From assembly GCA_015680685.1 (NCBI GenBank), contig MNCI01005779.1:160872-224871 (forward strand): DNA of 64,000 nucleotides. The letters run 5' to 3'. Position 1 is the stretch's first letter. Every line of letters starts with the position of its first letter. Positions 35,104-46,920 of the stretch are shown in pieces. The notes under the pieces were generated by a model, which did not search any database, was not told the DNA's origin, and saw only the letters and a program-made list of their open reading frames with translations. The position numbers were made by a program, and so were the translations under genes. This DNA is from Gnetum montanum. Taxonomy: Eukaryota; Streptophyta; Gnetopsida; Gnetales; Gnetaceae.

Positions 35104-36146
35104 TCATTGTATGTGATGCATGGAAATTTTTTTTTTCTCAATCTTTCCATAAATGTTTTCCTTAGATATTTCCAAGGAAAGATCGTGGATTCCTAGGCAT
35201 GCATTTATGGTACTTAGCCATGCCCTCCCCATTATAATTAGAAAATCCCCTTTGTTATTGTTAACTTCTATCACTAGGAAATTAGCTAGGTATGACCAAT
35301 CACGCACAGTGGTAACAATGTCCTCCACAAGTCCCAAGGGGATAATGATGGACTGGTCAGCCAGCTCTAATTGAACATTACTCTTCTTGAGTGGAGGCTG
35401 GTTCCAGGATTTATACATTTCTTACCATATTAAGTTGACTTCGAAACCTGAGTCAAGAAGAGCCTTACATGGTTCATTCCTAGTGACTTGGAGGTAGATT
35501 AAGGGACTCCCGGGGTCAGAGAGTTTCCTGAAAAGGTGGCCCACCTTTATCCAATCAGTGACTATATGTGTTAACATAATTGTGTTTGTTGAGCTATGTT
35601 GTTGGTTTGAAGGGAGCTCCGAAGCCTTTCTTGATGGAGGAGTGGTCATAGACTCAACTGCGTGTGGTTATGAGAGCTTGTTTGGACTGTTGATTCTAAA
35701 GAAGGGTCTTCTCTTTGTACGATTGTTAGAACCAATAGTGGGTTGAAGGTTTACAGCTCTCATAGCATTACGTTGCTACAGTTGAGTGGGGAGTTTCCCT
35801 TGCATCGTTGGAGTGAGTGGTAGTGGAACTATTAGCGTAAGAGATTTAGATGGATTCGGAGGATGGTATGCATGTGGACTGTCTCTTCCAAGAGAAGGAG
35901 TCATAAATACTCCTGAACTTGGTAGTGACATTGTGAAGTTACGTGACCCATAGAGTCACTTGGAGAAACCGGCTGCTGCATGTAATAGCCATACGGGTCT
36001 GGTTTCTAGTAAGGGTATTGTTGTCTAGGTAGTGGGTGGCATCCACCATGACTGTGGGTATTGCCACTACCAGTGTTGCTCAATGGGTTGTGGTGGAGTT
36101 CCACTTGGATAATACATTAAGGGTTGGTGGAATTGCCTTGGGTTAC
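35104..36146 (-). pseudogene. gag-pro: Element E protease and Gag-protease linker
   Basis: The minus strand reads the proline/glutamine linker (35650-36146), then retropepsin in 35422-35649 with PLIYLQVTRNEPCKALLDSG and in 35104-35418 with LELADQSIIIPLGLVEDIV and a LIIMGRAWLS end. The active-site triplet DSG is intact, followed by F where others have S. One stop (after VNLIW) separates the halves. The frame is in phase with gag at 38908-40845 once G1 and one target duplication are removed. Confidence 0.8.
36142..36146. other. Target site duplication of G1 (left copy)
   Basis: GTTAC is repeated exactly at 38908-38912. Joining the flanks restores the gag sequence of E as seen uninterrupted in A and B (TTGGGTTAC then CTTG). 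Confidence 0.9.
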
Positions 36147-38907
36147 TGTTGGAGACCATTTGGGACGCGACCGCCAACGAGCATCCTCGAATAGGATTTA
36201 GGTGTCTATTGGTCTCTGGCAACACTAAGGCCCAGATACCTCCAAATAAACTTAGTAGTTAATGTGAGTATGTGTGTGTGCTGTTGTTGCGTGCGGTTGT
36301 GTGAAATGTAACGATTACGTTGTGTGTAAACTACAAATGACTTACTTTAAAGAGATTTAGCCAACTTTGCCAAGTACTGTGAGTTGTTGAGAGTTCCTAT
36401 TTTGTTCAACTACCTAGTCTACGTGGTCCTTATAATACCTACTTGTAACAAATAAAATTTTGCAAAAACATTTGAGCACAACTCCGCAATCTACTCCTAA
36501 TTTTCCCCAGAGAAAGAGATAGTTCCACAAGAAAACTAGAAATAGAGCAAGATTCGATGGAAATAAGCAGAAAAGAAAAGAAAGCAGATTTGTGTAGACC
36601 TCAAATATTTAAACAAGGTAAAATGACACGAGTAAACACTTCGCAATAAAGCTATCCCAAATTCAATATCTACGAATTGTTCAAACTTCCAAGGCTCAAA
36701 CAAGCAATATCTTCAAGACAATCCTATTATGCTACCAAAAATTGCTGCGTAAACTACCACGTACGAGACTCCATTTTGACTAGATAATAGATGTCAACGA
36801 TTGCATTCAAACAGAACCTTTAAAAGACTTGACAATTTCTGATTGAAATACCACGGGAATTCACTTTAAAGATAAAAAGAAGCTATTCTGGTCCCATCAA
36901 AATACCAAAGATTTTCTGAACCCTCTCGACTACTGAATTGTTCAACGGCGTGACTACAAACAGAGGCTCTCTTACAACAATCCCAATAGCAGTTCCCATA
37001 CATTGCACAATAACAAAATTTACTACTAAAATGCTCTTAAGGCTTTTAAACACAAGTGCTTCTATGGCAAAATTTTAATAGAAATTTCTATCGGGCAACA
37101 AGAACAATAAGAGCAATCTAAAAATCCCAAAATTACTTGCCAAGGATGATACTATCTAAACCACTAGCTAAACAATTTTTTAAAAAAACAAAAAAATAAA
37201 ATACATAACTCACAGGAACATGACAAAGAGGCTGAAATATTTTCTTTAGCAAGCCATCTCACAAGCAATCTTCTTTACAAATCTTCTTTACAAATGCTCT
37301 TCTCAAGAGCCAAAGTGTGTCTTCAAGTGAGAGCCCAAGTGCTAACTAGTAGCCATTCCAAAGTATGATCTCCAAAAGTGTGATGTATAAACAGGATTCA
37401 AAGTCTTCTTTGAAGCCTATTTATAGGTTTCAAAGGTGGTTACATATGCAAAAATATCTTACCTAACTTCTCTCCCAAGTGACTTGCCCAACAAGTTAGG
37501 GAGAATTAACTTAGGAGGTTAGGAAGTTAGGAGATAAATATTGATTTTGAAAAATAATTCCAATAATTTCATATAATTTTTCACAATTATAGCTTTAATA
37601 GCCTTTCATTTTTACTTATTCTAAAATTTGAAGAATTCTTATTGAAGCTCTTAGTGAGTTTATAAACAAGGCGATAATATAATATTTGGCTTGGCATAAA
37701 TGTTGTTGGTACCTTAATCCTAAATATTTTATGTGCACTTGCACCCAAATGAAAATGGCTGGAAAAATTTAAATTCGAAACACCAAGCCCAAATGTGAAG
37801 GCGCTAGGCCTGGAACTACCATCAAATATTTCTGAAACAATCCCGCCCTGCCAGAAATTGTTAGCAACCACCACCACGGAAGAAGGCTTTGCCGCTGCAT
37901 CCGACATCATTGTTATGTAATGTTTGGTTGTTGGAGGAGAAAGATCTGGAGACAGAAACGATGTATTGGACATATGGCCCTAGAAATGGGGTTTTCGGTT
38001 GCCTGGAACTATTTTATTTTGCCCCAATTTCGCTTAGGGCTTCCTGTGTTTTCGTGTTCCTGTAGATCATTTTTTTAATTCCTGCCATTGATTTCAGGGT
38101 TAAGGGCAAATGTAACATAAATCTGAGCATTAGAGAATTCAGCATCAGGTAAGGTAGATTAAGAACGACCCTACAATGTCCAGAAAAATCTTCAAGCAGT
38201 GCATGCGTTGTAGAACACATTGGTGTCATTGGAGGCGGGCGGATCAATTGCATTTTATGGAAAAAATTTGAAATTGAAACGGTTTCTTCCTTAGAAGTGG
38301 CAATGCCCAAGCAATTTCTTCTTCCACCTTGAATCCGCATCCCTGCAAAAATTGTTTTTTTTGGCACAACGCGACCAGCAGAGACGCTGCTGATTTGGGG
38401 CCAAAAGGAACAGATGATTCTGCGTGAAATGAAAGCCATTGTGGGGAAAAGAAAACCTTGCATTCCCCTGTGTCGGTACCAATGCGATCCCTGTAATAAA
38501 ATGGCATTCTCCTAGACTATTTTCATTCCTTTGCAGCAATTTCATCCATTTTCTCCCAATGCATACAGTGGCTGGAACTATGTTTGTTTTTTTTGCAGTA
38601 AAAACATTATCCAAACCTTACAATGGTGACTTTGATGTTTCTCATTTATGCATCCATAAATGGGATCGGCTCTTTTAGCTTTTGAACCTTCCCTTTGCAA
38701 AGGAGCATAATGAATTTTTCTTTCCTTGATATTAACTCTTGAAATTGGAAATACTATATCTTCATTTAACAATTTTCTACATGAAACCTCTAGTATAAAA
38801 TACAATAAGGCACAACCATCATATATATTTTTACTTTGAATATATTCTATGGCTTATTCATATTTTATCACCTTTGTTGTTCCATGAAATGGCTAAATGT
38901 GCCAACA
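36147..38907. mobile_element. G1: 2.76-kb solo-LTR-like element inside E
   Basis: It runs from TGTTGG to CCAACA (6-bp inverted ends with TG...CA) and is flanked by a 5-bp GTTAC duplication. There is no internal repeat of its ends, no primer site and no enzyme domain, so it fits a solo LTR of an element with very long LTRs. A palindromic CCTATTTATAGG at 37416-37427 gives TATAAATA on the minus strand, suggesting minus-strand transcription. Minus-strand open frames up to 149 residues (38014-38463) and 128 residues (37587-37973) have no recognisable product. G2 at 63221 is a close relative over all of the shared 780 bp. Confidence 0.8.
37416..37427 (-). promoter_or_regulatory. TATA-like element in G1
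   Basis: The minus strand reads CCTATAAATAGG, a good plant TATA context, followed by GCTTCAAAGAAGAC. It supports G1 being an LTR with its U3 on the right side. Being palindromic in its core, it does not strictly prove direction. Confidence 0.5.
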
Positions 38908-40845
38908 GTTACCTTGGGGATAAGGTAACCTTCGGGGTGCTTGCCGTTTGTTAAGTCTTTGGTTGAGTGCATACACCCTAGACTCCTGCAGATGTGAGAT
39001 TATTAGGCAACATCCCTCAGGATGGTCACATTGGTAGATCTCACATCCACCATCATCATCTTTATTAGAATCCACAACCTCATCGGTGATAGTCATTTTT
39101 CCCTTACCCTTGTTATGTGCATGGTCTGAGTCTCTCCTCTTTTTCTTATCATGATCACTACTTCACTCCTTAGAATCCTCTATGATTTTCAAAACAGTTT
39201 CAAGTCTACTGTCTAAGGAGTCCCACATTTGATCTATCTTAGCCAATACTTTGGTTGTTAACTTTTGAAGTGGCAAGATTTTTCTATTCACCAACTCCTT
39301 GAGTGGTGAATCATTGTCTTCCTCACAGAATCTTACTCCCTTCTTTCAAAGGGAAGGATCGTGGTTATACTCTTCCATGCTTTCTATTTTCCGTAGCTCT
39401 CCTTCTTCCTTAGCTACTTGCTCCAATAGTCTATGAACTTCATGGGACCTAAGTTCTGAAAATCTCCCTTGGGCATATGTCCCAAGGGTTCTCCTATTTT
39501 CGTGTCTTAGCCCATCTACAAGGTGGTGGAGTTGATCCCATTGTGTGTAACCATGGCCTGGGCAATGATGTCATAGTGCATAATATTGGCCAATGGCAAT
39601 ATCCAAGGGTTCATGATTACCCTTCTTCCATCCTTGGATCTACTTACGCAAGTTGGACACTCTGGAGTACGTTTGATATTTATTGTTGAATAGTTCTAGC
39701 ATCTTACTCCACCTTCTAATGGATTCCAACTCCAAAGATTGGTATCAACTTTTTTCTTCTTTTATGAGTGTCCTAGGAAACAACTTTAACTTCTGCCACT
39801 CATTTTCAATATTTTGCAAGGCACAAGCATCATGGAATTCCTGTAAGTGGTTTTTCGGATCAGCATTGTATCCCCCTTCAAATCTGGGGATATTATTCAT
39901 GTCTAGTCTCTTGATCCAGCTATTTTTCTGGTGCCTTGTAGGTATTCTCATAGCCTCTGTAATATCTAATATACTCCAGGCTTCTAGTAGGGTTTCTTCA
40001 TTTTCATTTCTCTCATGACATCTGTGATGCCTACATGGTTCCCTACTTTCCCTTCTACCATGCCTTGATTCTCTTGAATACCCTCATCCTTGCTCTTGAC
40101 TCTCTTGTCGAGGGTTCTCATTATGCCTATCATTATCCTCACGGTTGTGCTCCTTGTGATTGTGTCCTGATGTGGAAGGAGAGGGTGAATGATGTGATGA
40201 AGGTGAAGAAGAAGGAGAACCATCACAATGACAATGTTTCTTACCTTCTCTTTGGTGGCTACGACCCTAATCATGATGACAATTTGAATGCCCACCCTTG
40301 TCATGTGTTTGTATTCCCTCAATGAACACTTGGTGTTCATGGGGATCAGAACCAGGATTTTGAATCATGGAGTGTAGGTTCTGATACCCCAACTTCTCAC
40401 CATTATTAGGAAGGGAAACATCATTTGATGGAAAACCTATTATAACTAGTTCACCATCTTTTCCCTTCAACGATGTATGGTAGCCCTTCTGTTGTGAGTC
40501 CCTTAAACGTTGTGCCACTGTGGGATGGTAATCCCTTATGTCATAATCACATGCAATGTATTCAACATATAGTTGTATCATGCCTATCTTTGTAAGAGCA
40601 CGAAGGAGCTTGTTGGGGACTGCACGATCTTGGGGTAACAATATGTTACCTTGCAAATCTCGTCAATGCAGTTGTTCATCCTAATGGAGGATAAAAGTAA
40701 AATCGGGTATATACTCATTGGGATGAGTATATACCACCCAATACTATTGAGGAACTGGCAGTTCTCAGTTATGCATGTTGTGCCGCCGACTATCTCTTGT
40801 GTGATCCCTAGGTGGTGAAGTGCTTTTATGAGAAGAAGAAGACAT
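38908..40845 (-). pseudogene. gag-pro: Element E gag
   Basis: The start is the ATG at 40845 (MSSSSHKSTSPPRD). In frame follow the N-terminal domain with DEYIPDF-like EYIPDFTFILH, a DIRDYHPTVAQRLRD segment, the SSSPSSHHSPSPSTSGH linker, the capsid core 39745-39951 (PTRHQKNSWIKRLDMNNIP), the GHGYTQWDQLHHLVDGLR segment, and the knuckle variant CEIYQCDHPEGCC near 39010-39050. About ten in-frame stops occur. At the two sites where A and B share stops, E has sense codons (WKK and LQES). The frame ends at the G1 insertion and resumes at 36146. Confidence 0.85.
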
Positions 40846-40971
40846 TATTGTCTTGTCGGTGTGCTATTGACCATTGTTTAAATTTTCTTCTGATTAACCC
40901 TAAGGGTTTGTTTAAGCTTCCCAAAGATGTGGATGGTTTTCTATGTTCTACATAGCACACAAACAACTTAG

Positions 40972-40990
40972 TCCCAGGCAACAGCGCCAA
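40972..40990 (-). other. tRNA-Asp primer binding site of element E
   Basis: Plus-strand TCCCAGGCAACAGCGCCA equals the A site with one further change and lies one base from the LTR. Confidence 0.8.
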
Positions 40991-41809
40991 TGATGAGTGG
41001 CGAGGAACCCCTACACTCAACCATACGAATACAAGCGTTACACACACGATCCAGTCGAACTCCATAGACTAAGTGCCTACACGCCTTATGGAACACCTAA
41101 GGTTAATCAATCATTTTCCTCCCAAGCTTACTTGTATTTGTCACGATTGTATGGTTAAGTAAGCTTGAGGCATGTGATTTTTATATCTTTTATGTTTTTA
41201 TCGCTTATGCTAAGAGAGGAAAGGGTGAAAAGACTAAGTAACTAACTTTAACTAACTAAGCCTTAATTATCCTAGCATCAGTATCTATTCCCACTTGCCA
41301 TTTCACACCCTGAACCAATGCAACATTGCTAGGATTACCAAACGCTATTTGTTACTGGGATTACCAAGCATAATGCACGTGCTCGAAGCAGTCGTACTGA
41401 ATGCACTTAACTATGAGAGTTGAGGGTTGAGAGAGATTAAGTCCTAAGAAAGAATTTAAAAAATTAACAATAATTAAATCCTCATTGGCTTAGTCCATGC
41501 ACTACAAAGTTCATCCAAAATTTTTTCTTTATTGCCGTACACAATTATGTGCTCAAGTACAGAATTTCTCGAATAAAGATCCGTTCACTTTGGGACTCCT
41601 ACTGCGGGCACATGGAAATTATTCTAACTCTGGAATGGAAAAATGGCAAGATTTTGGCTATGGTCTAGATCTAGATGTAGAAACAAGGGAGAGCTACCTC
41701 TTATTTATAAAACTGGCAGTGCGCTATGATATCACGTATGCAATATTGTAGGGAAGGACACGATATTGCGTATGCGATATCGTGGCCCATGCGATATCGC
41801 ATCCCATCA
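40991..41809 (-). repeat. 5' LTR of element E
   Basis: 819 bp from TGATGAG to CCCATCA, followed by CAAAC. Five GATATC/AATATT/GATATT palindromes occupy 41727-41802 (plus-strand coordinates). TATA-like tttata lies near 41703 and the polyadenylation signal (tttatt) near 41528. Confidence 0.92.
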
Positions 41810-41814
41810 CAAAC

Positions 41815-42765
41815 CTATGGATTTTTTTAAAAAAAATTTCCATTAATTCAATAAGAAATTCCATTAACTTGTATATATTCCACTTACTTCAAATCTTCAA
41901 TAGATTAGTAAAATCTCAAAATTTGAGAAAAAATAATATTGATGAATATTACTCATCAAGAATTATAATTCAATAATTATGCTACTATGACTAATAAAAA
42001 CTAGTCAATATCATTTTTGATCAATACCCTAGACTACTATATTTGGTATGATGCCTGATTCTTTTAAGTTACTACAATGCTAGAGTTAATTTGTAAAGAA
42101 GAAATTAAAAAACAAGATCAAGCCTTGCCAACTCAAATAAGGTAATTGGATCATATACTACTTACGGTGGAACTACAATGACTTCCATTAATTCTTGAGA
42201 TTAATTAAGATTATGGAGATCCTTAATCTTAATTTTATTCATAATCTGCCTATTTTCTTCATTATTTAATTTATATTTTAATTAAGTAAGTCAAATATCT
42301 TAAAGGAATGTAATTTGAAAATAAAGGATTTGCCCTACTTTTACTTAGATAACTAAATATTAGTTGCACTTTGTGTAACCCTAGGTAGGACTAGTGATTG
42401 GTGGTTGGTAGACCTTTAATTTACCTTTTGTCATTACTTTCACTTAGATAACTAAATATTAGTTGCACTTTGTATAACCCTAGGTAGTTCTAGTGATTGG
42501 TGGTTGGTAGACCTTTAATTTACCACTTTCCATTAATCTAGAGAATGAGGAAAGTATTGATAAAATAAAATTTAATTCCCATATATTCTTATCCCTTACA
42601 ATTTTTTTTTGCAAAGTAAGAAAGAGAATAGTAGGATACTCAACCTCAAGAAAAAAGGAGAAATCAAAGTATTAGAGCATTAGAGCATGGAAGGAGCACT
42701 GGAGCTAGAGAAATATCACTAATGTGGACTTGTTTATGTATGGATGAAACTTAAGGGAAGTAGAT
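41815..42765 (+). other. D1 interior, right part, with a 99-bp-period duplication
   Basis: AT-rich continuation of D1 after E. Two nearly identical units lie at about 42338-42433 and 42437-42528 (period 99), each with ACTTAGATAACTAAATATTA and GTGATTGGTGGTTGGTAGAC. A purine-rich AACTTAAGGGAAGTAGA just before 42766 may be the polypurine tract. No coding region is supported. Confidence 0.6.
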
Positions 42766-43284
42766 TATCATGTTCCCATTCCAAAATGATGCCACTACAT
42801 AATAAAGATATTATCTCTTCATAACAAGGATTATAATTTTTATAATAAGACTCAAAAGGGCAAGCTGTAATTAAGATCTAGAAGGATGCATTGTAATAAT
42901 AGGAATGCCTTTTAAGGTGTTTTGGACATTTTACCTAAGATATTTATACCTACGTATTAAAGGTCATATCAGCATGGAGTTGCAAACTCAATAAAGATTA
43001 GTAACAAGTGTTAGGTGAAGTAGAATAAGAAGGTCACTAGCCATACCTTTTGGCTAGTGATAGGCATAACTATGGTTTCAATGCTAGATTACCTATAAGA
43101 GATAGATGTTAAAGGAAGATAATCCTAAGAAGCCCTTAGAGCATGACTAGGATACACTATTTTACATTAATAAATTATTCTTTTCATTTTTCTTTTACAT
43201 TTTCCCTTTTATTTTCTTTACACACAATATTGAATGTAATCTATATTTGACATTTGTCATGACATCCGAGAATTTGATGTCATA
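42766..43284 (+). repeat. 3' LTR of D1
   Basis: Aligns throughout with the D2 LTR at 43962-44492: start TATCATGTTCCCATTCC, then AATAAGACTCAAAAGG, GGTCACTAGCCATACCTTTTGGCTAG, and end GATGTCATA. It lies at the right place to close D1. Confidence 0.7.
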
Positions 43285-43961
43285 CTTCTTAATCCATTGA
43301 TCATTTGAGCTATCACATGTTTTTTTTTTGAAAATTTTTAATAGGTTAATCAACCACTAGATAGGTTAATTGATCCATGTTTAAAATTTTTTTAATAAAA
43401 GGATTCGATGCCTTTTTGGTCATTTTTTATCTTTCCTTCTAGTCATCTTCTTTTCTCTACAACATTATGCTCTTCCTATGGTAATTTATTATTCTATAAA
43501 GCTTCTTGGATCAAAGATCTCTCATCAACATATCATGCCTACATATCATGCCTCACCAACAGTAGAACTCTCACCGTAGTAGTCATTATGAATCAAAGTA
43601 AATAGCATCCAAAGCTTTTTAGATAAGCTAAATGCAAAGAAAAGAGACTAAGATTTGAATCCTAGGTAGGAATGTGAAGTTACAAGCTCATAACTTAAGG
43701 GTTTCTTTGATGTTAAGAGATTCTTCAAAAGGATACCTTGGATTTTCTTATTTTCTCTCCATGGATCAATTTACCTTATTTGGTATGCCTTTTCTTTTAT
43801 GATTTGAAGCCTATATATGTCTTCAAATTTACTACTCTTGTTCTAGCACATAAGATCACGATCATGACATAGTGCAACAAAGAGATTGTCCAATGCTTAC
43901 AAAGACTACTAATGACTTAAGATATTTGATAGACAAACCCAAATAAATGGAGTTTCTCTAT
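43285..43961. other. Spacer between D1 and D2, nothing recognised
   Basis: 677 bp of AT-rich DNA with a short doubled block (CATATCATGCCTA, near 43540) and no gene or element terminus. It could be a remnant of genomic background or of a third D copy. Confidence 0.5.
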
Positions 43962-44492
43962 TATCACATCCCAATTCTTGAATGGTGTTGTTGCATAATG
44001 AAAATGATGTCTCTTCATAAATAATGATGTAATTATTGTAATAAGACTTGAAAGAACAAATTGTAATTAAGGCCCAAAAGGAAGAGTTGTAATAATGAGC
44101 ACGTATCTTGAGGTAACCTTTGGGGATTTAACCTAAGGTATTTATACCCAAATATTAGAGTTCATATTAGCATAGAGTTACCGAGCTGGTAAAGAAAAGT
44201 AACAAGTGCTTGGTAAAGTTGGATAGGAAGGTGACTAGCCATCCCTTTTGGCTAGTTGGAGGCCTAAGAAAGATTGCCCCATGGAACACTCATAGCATGG
44301 CCTAGATACATTATTTCATATTAATAAATATTTCTTTTATTTTTTCCTTTTGCATTTCCCATGTTATTTTCTTTACACATGATAGTAAATGTCATGCATA
44401 TTTGACATTGGCCAAGTTATCTTCTTTGCACATAATGTCAAAGGTAATGTATATTTGAGATTTTCCATGACATCTAGAAATGGGATGTCACA
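43962..44492 (+). repeat. 5' LTR of D2
   Basis: 531 bp, starting TATCACATCCC and ending GGGATGTCACA, an inverted terminal pair with one or two changes. Followed by TT and the primer site. Confidence 0.75.
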
Positions 44493-44494
44493 TT

Positions 44495-44506
44495 TGGTAT
44501 CAAAGA
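44495..44506 (+). other. tRNA-iMet primer binding site of D2
   Basis: TGGTATCAAAGA matches the initiator tRNA-Met site TGGTATCAGAG with one change, two bases after the LTR end. Confidence 0.75.
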
Positions 44507-44917
44507 AAACCACAATGCAACAACTAATCAGAATCAAGAGTTGACTACAATCTGATGATCAACCATGAAGCCACGACACAAGGAGAGTCATGGATCACCA
44601 CCAGATGCAACTGACACCCAAAATGATCCATGTAAGTCATAAGATATCCTTTCAAAAATTTTCAAGAATAATGAATTAGGATCACACATCTATAGGAGAA
44701 CCACAAATATATATCATGGTTAATATAGACCCCATCAACCAACAAGATTCTTTCAAGGAGAAATTAGGAGATCTGATTATGCCTCAACAAGGTTGATCAG
44801 CTAGAAGAGATATTGGTATGAAAAAGGTACACTAATTCAATTAACTCTTACTCATCTTGTAGTATTGTTAGAATGTTAATTGATTAACATTATTTTATGT
44901 TCCTCCTAAAATATTAG
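44507..44917 (+). other. D2 leader
   Basis: Matches D1 26780-27200 (blocks AAAACCACAA, GTTAGAATGTTAATT). It ends with the target site ATTAG, where F is inserted. Confidence 0.6.
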
Positions 44918-46559
44918 TGAAACACCACCAAATTCAGGCCCTAGCACATCAACAACAAATTTGTCTAAGTATCAACATGAGGCAAATTCTTTCTAAGTGT
45001 TATGCCTACACTCCAGAGCGTAGTCAGTGTAGTATGCAACACATAACCAGATTTGCAAAATTTTCTAAATGTTAACAGCAATTGCAAAACCTTTTCTAAG
45101 TGTTGTGCTATGCACCCATTCTACCTACTACACTCTAGAGCATAATCAGCATAGCATGTACCTTAGTGACTAGTTTTCCTAAGTGTCACGATAGAAGTTG
45201 TCAAGCTACCTCAGAATGGAGGAAATAGTTTGAAAAATTTTGGAACTCTTGGGGCTACACCTCTTACTATGCTCTAGAATGTAGTTAGCATAGCCTAGAT
45301 GAGAACTTCAAGTTTTGCCAAATTTTTTCTAAGTGTTAGTGCTACGCTCTTACTTTTCCTACTACGCTCCAGAGCATAGCCAGTGTAGCCAGCACTAGAC
45401 TTCAATTTTTGTAGAATTTTCTAAACTATTGGGCTATGCTCTAGACCATAGCTAGCATAACAATGAAAAATAGCCTCCAAAAGCTCGTAGAGCTTAACAT
45501 TAGCCTCCATCTCAACCTCAACACTCCTCTAGCAAGCAAGATTAGCAACTTGCATCTCTTTCACACCCCTCATTTTCCCCCTAATTGTACCTATGATCAA
45601 CCTCACTCAAAAGAGGGGAGAGCGTAGTCCTAGAGTGTAGTCTCCAAATTACATTGTTTTGCACTATTTGTAGGTACATTATAGTCTTTTTAACTCTAGA
45701 ATATGCAATCTTGGTAGCATAGTCATGGTTTGACAGTCTTTTGGGGTTCATTGAAGCATACTAGAGCACAGCATCAGTTGCTCTAATGGAAGCATAGTTG
45801 GATCTAGCATAGCCCCAACTACCCCTTTTTCCATGTGGTGCCTAATCTACATTTCATGTCAACCCTAACCCTATAAATACCCTTGAATTTCATGTTTTAG
45901 TTGTTGGTTGGCAAAATCAAAAAATGCATGGTTGGCAAAAAATTCAAACTTCACATGCTCAGCACCTTGGCAACAAATTTTCATCACTACCTAGCACATC
46001 GCAACATACTGCAGCCTACAGGAAACCTCGGTAGCCAACCTAGCACACACAAACTTCATGATGGATGCTAGTTTTCATAGCTTAGACATCCTAGATATTA
46101 TGGCTATGCTATCTACTACACTTATTTTTACACCACGTACCTCCTCACCTCTTCTTTGCAATTGCTACACTCCCCCCATTTGGCATAGTGCCATTCTTCC
46201 TCTCTCAAGATCCTTTACATTTTCAAGCATTTTTCTTTGGCATTTAGCATCACACTCACATTTTTTCATTATTTTGCATACATTTGCACATTTGCACCAT
46301 TGTTTTCACACCTAGAAACCCCACTATGCTTAGGCTTAGCTAGCCCTAGTACCACTAAAAGCAATATGCAAACCCCTAGCACTTGTTCATCGAAACACTC
46401 CATAAGTCCTAGTTCAATCAACAAGACCATATTAGGTGCTCCACCTTCATTTTTCCCCTCCAACATTGGTCCTTTAGATGGGGGTGGGGTTAGGATTGTA
46501 TTGCAACCATGGACCCCTCAATGTGATCATTCTAGCCACTAATGTTTTTAGTTACTATA
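44918..46559 (+). repeat. 5' LTR of element F
   Basis: Starts TGAAACACCACC and ends AGTTACTATA. It carries repeated palindromic motifs around CTAGAG/CCAGAG (45008, 45129, 45270, 45366 and 45436) and a TATA box CTATAAATAC at 45871. Pairs with 57325-58962. Confidence 0.85.
45871..45880 (+). promoter_or_regulatory. TATA box of the F LTR
   Basis: CTATAAATAC, in the context AACCCTAACC before and CCTTGAATTT after. In the 3' LTR the same place reads CTTATAAGTA (58281-58290), a decayed version. Confidence 0.6.
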
Positions 46560-46920
46560 GGTTTTTAACACTAGAAAGAGGGTTGTGTCATTTCCTTCTA
46601 TGTTTAGTGGTACTCTCATGTTCTTTCTGCACCTCTGTTACTAGTTTTGGGCTAGCATAGGCTAAACATCCCTATGGAGAGTATAGCTAGCTCCTGGAAC
46701 TAAAGCATAGTTGACTTCAACATAGCAAACATAGCACCAAAGATAGTTAGTTTTTAACAGAATTTTCAGAGTTAACCTTTTTTTTCTACAAATTTCAAAC
46801 CTGGCCATTTTTCAACTTTTTTCAACATTTTCTTACTCAATCATTTTTTTAGTATTTTCTATACTTAGCTATTTTTCTTTAAGCATTGTAACTTTTGCAT
46901 TTTCACATAGCATCACATCA

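Larger units (their letters stand above)
32109..41809 (-). mobile_element. Element E: gag-protease-only LTR retrotransposon (family T), split by G1
   Basis: A minus-strand element with 5' LTR 40991-41809, tRNA-Asp primer site, gag-protease, tail, polypurine tract and 3' LTR 32109-32878, flanked by exact CAAAC. Its LTRs are shorter (819 and 770 bp) than those of A, B and H and carry subfamily-specific blocks, so E is a sister subfamily. Without G1 it is about 6.9 kb. There is no RT, RNase H or integrase. Confidence 0.93.
26610..43284 (+). mobile_element. Element D1: large, mainly non-coding LTR element, split by E
   Basis: D1 comprises 26610-32108 and 41815-43284. Its left boundary ends in ATGTCACA followed by a tRNA-iMet-like primer site. 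Its interior is collinear with D2 over long stretches: 27120-27480 with 58970-59290, 27590-27980 with 59380-59750, 30500-30780 with 60930-61190, and 31130-31590 with 61560-62015. The right end is an LTR at 42766-43284. The interior has almost no open reading and no recognisable pol domain, which suggests a large retrotransposon derivative; a weak Gag-like reading near 31400-31560 is unproven. E interrupts it at 32109 with a CAAAC duplication. Confidence 0.65.
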
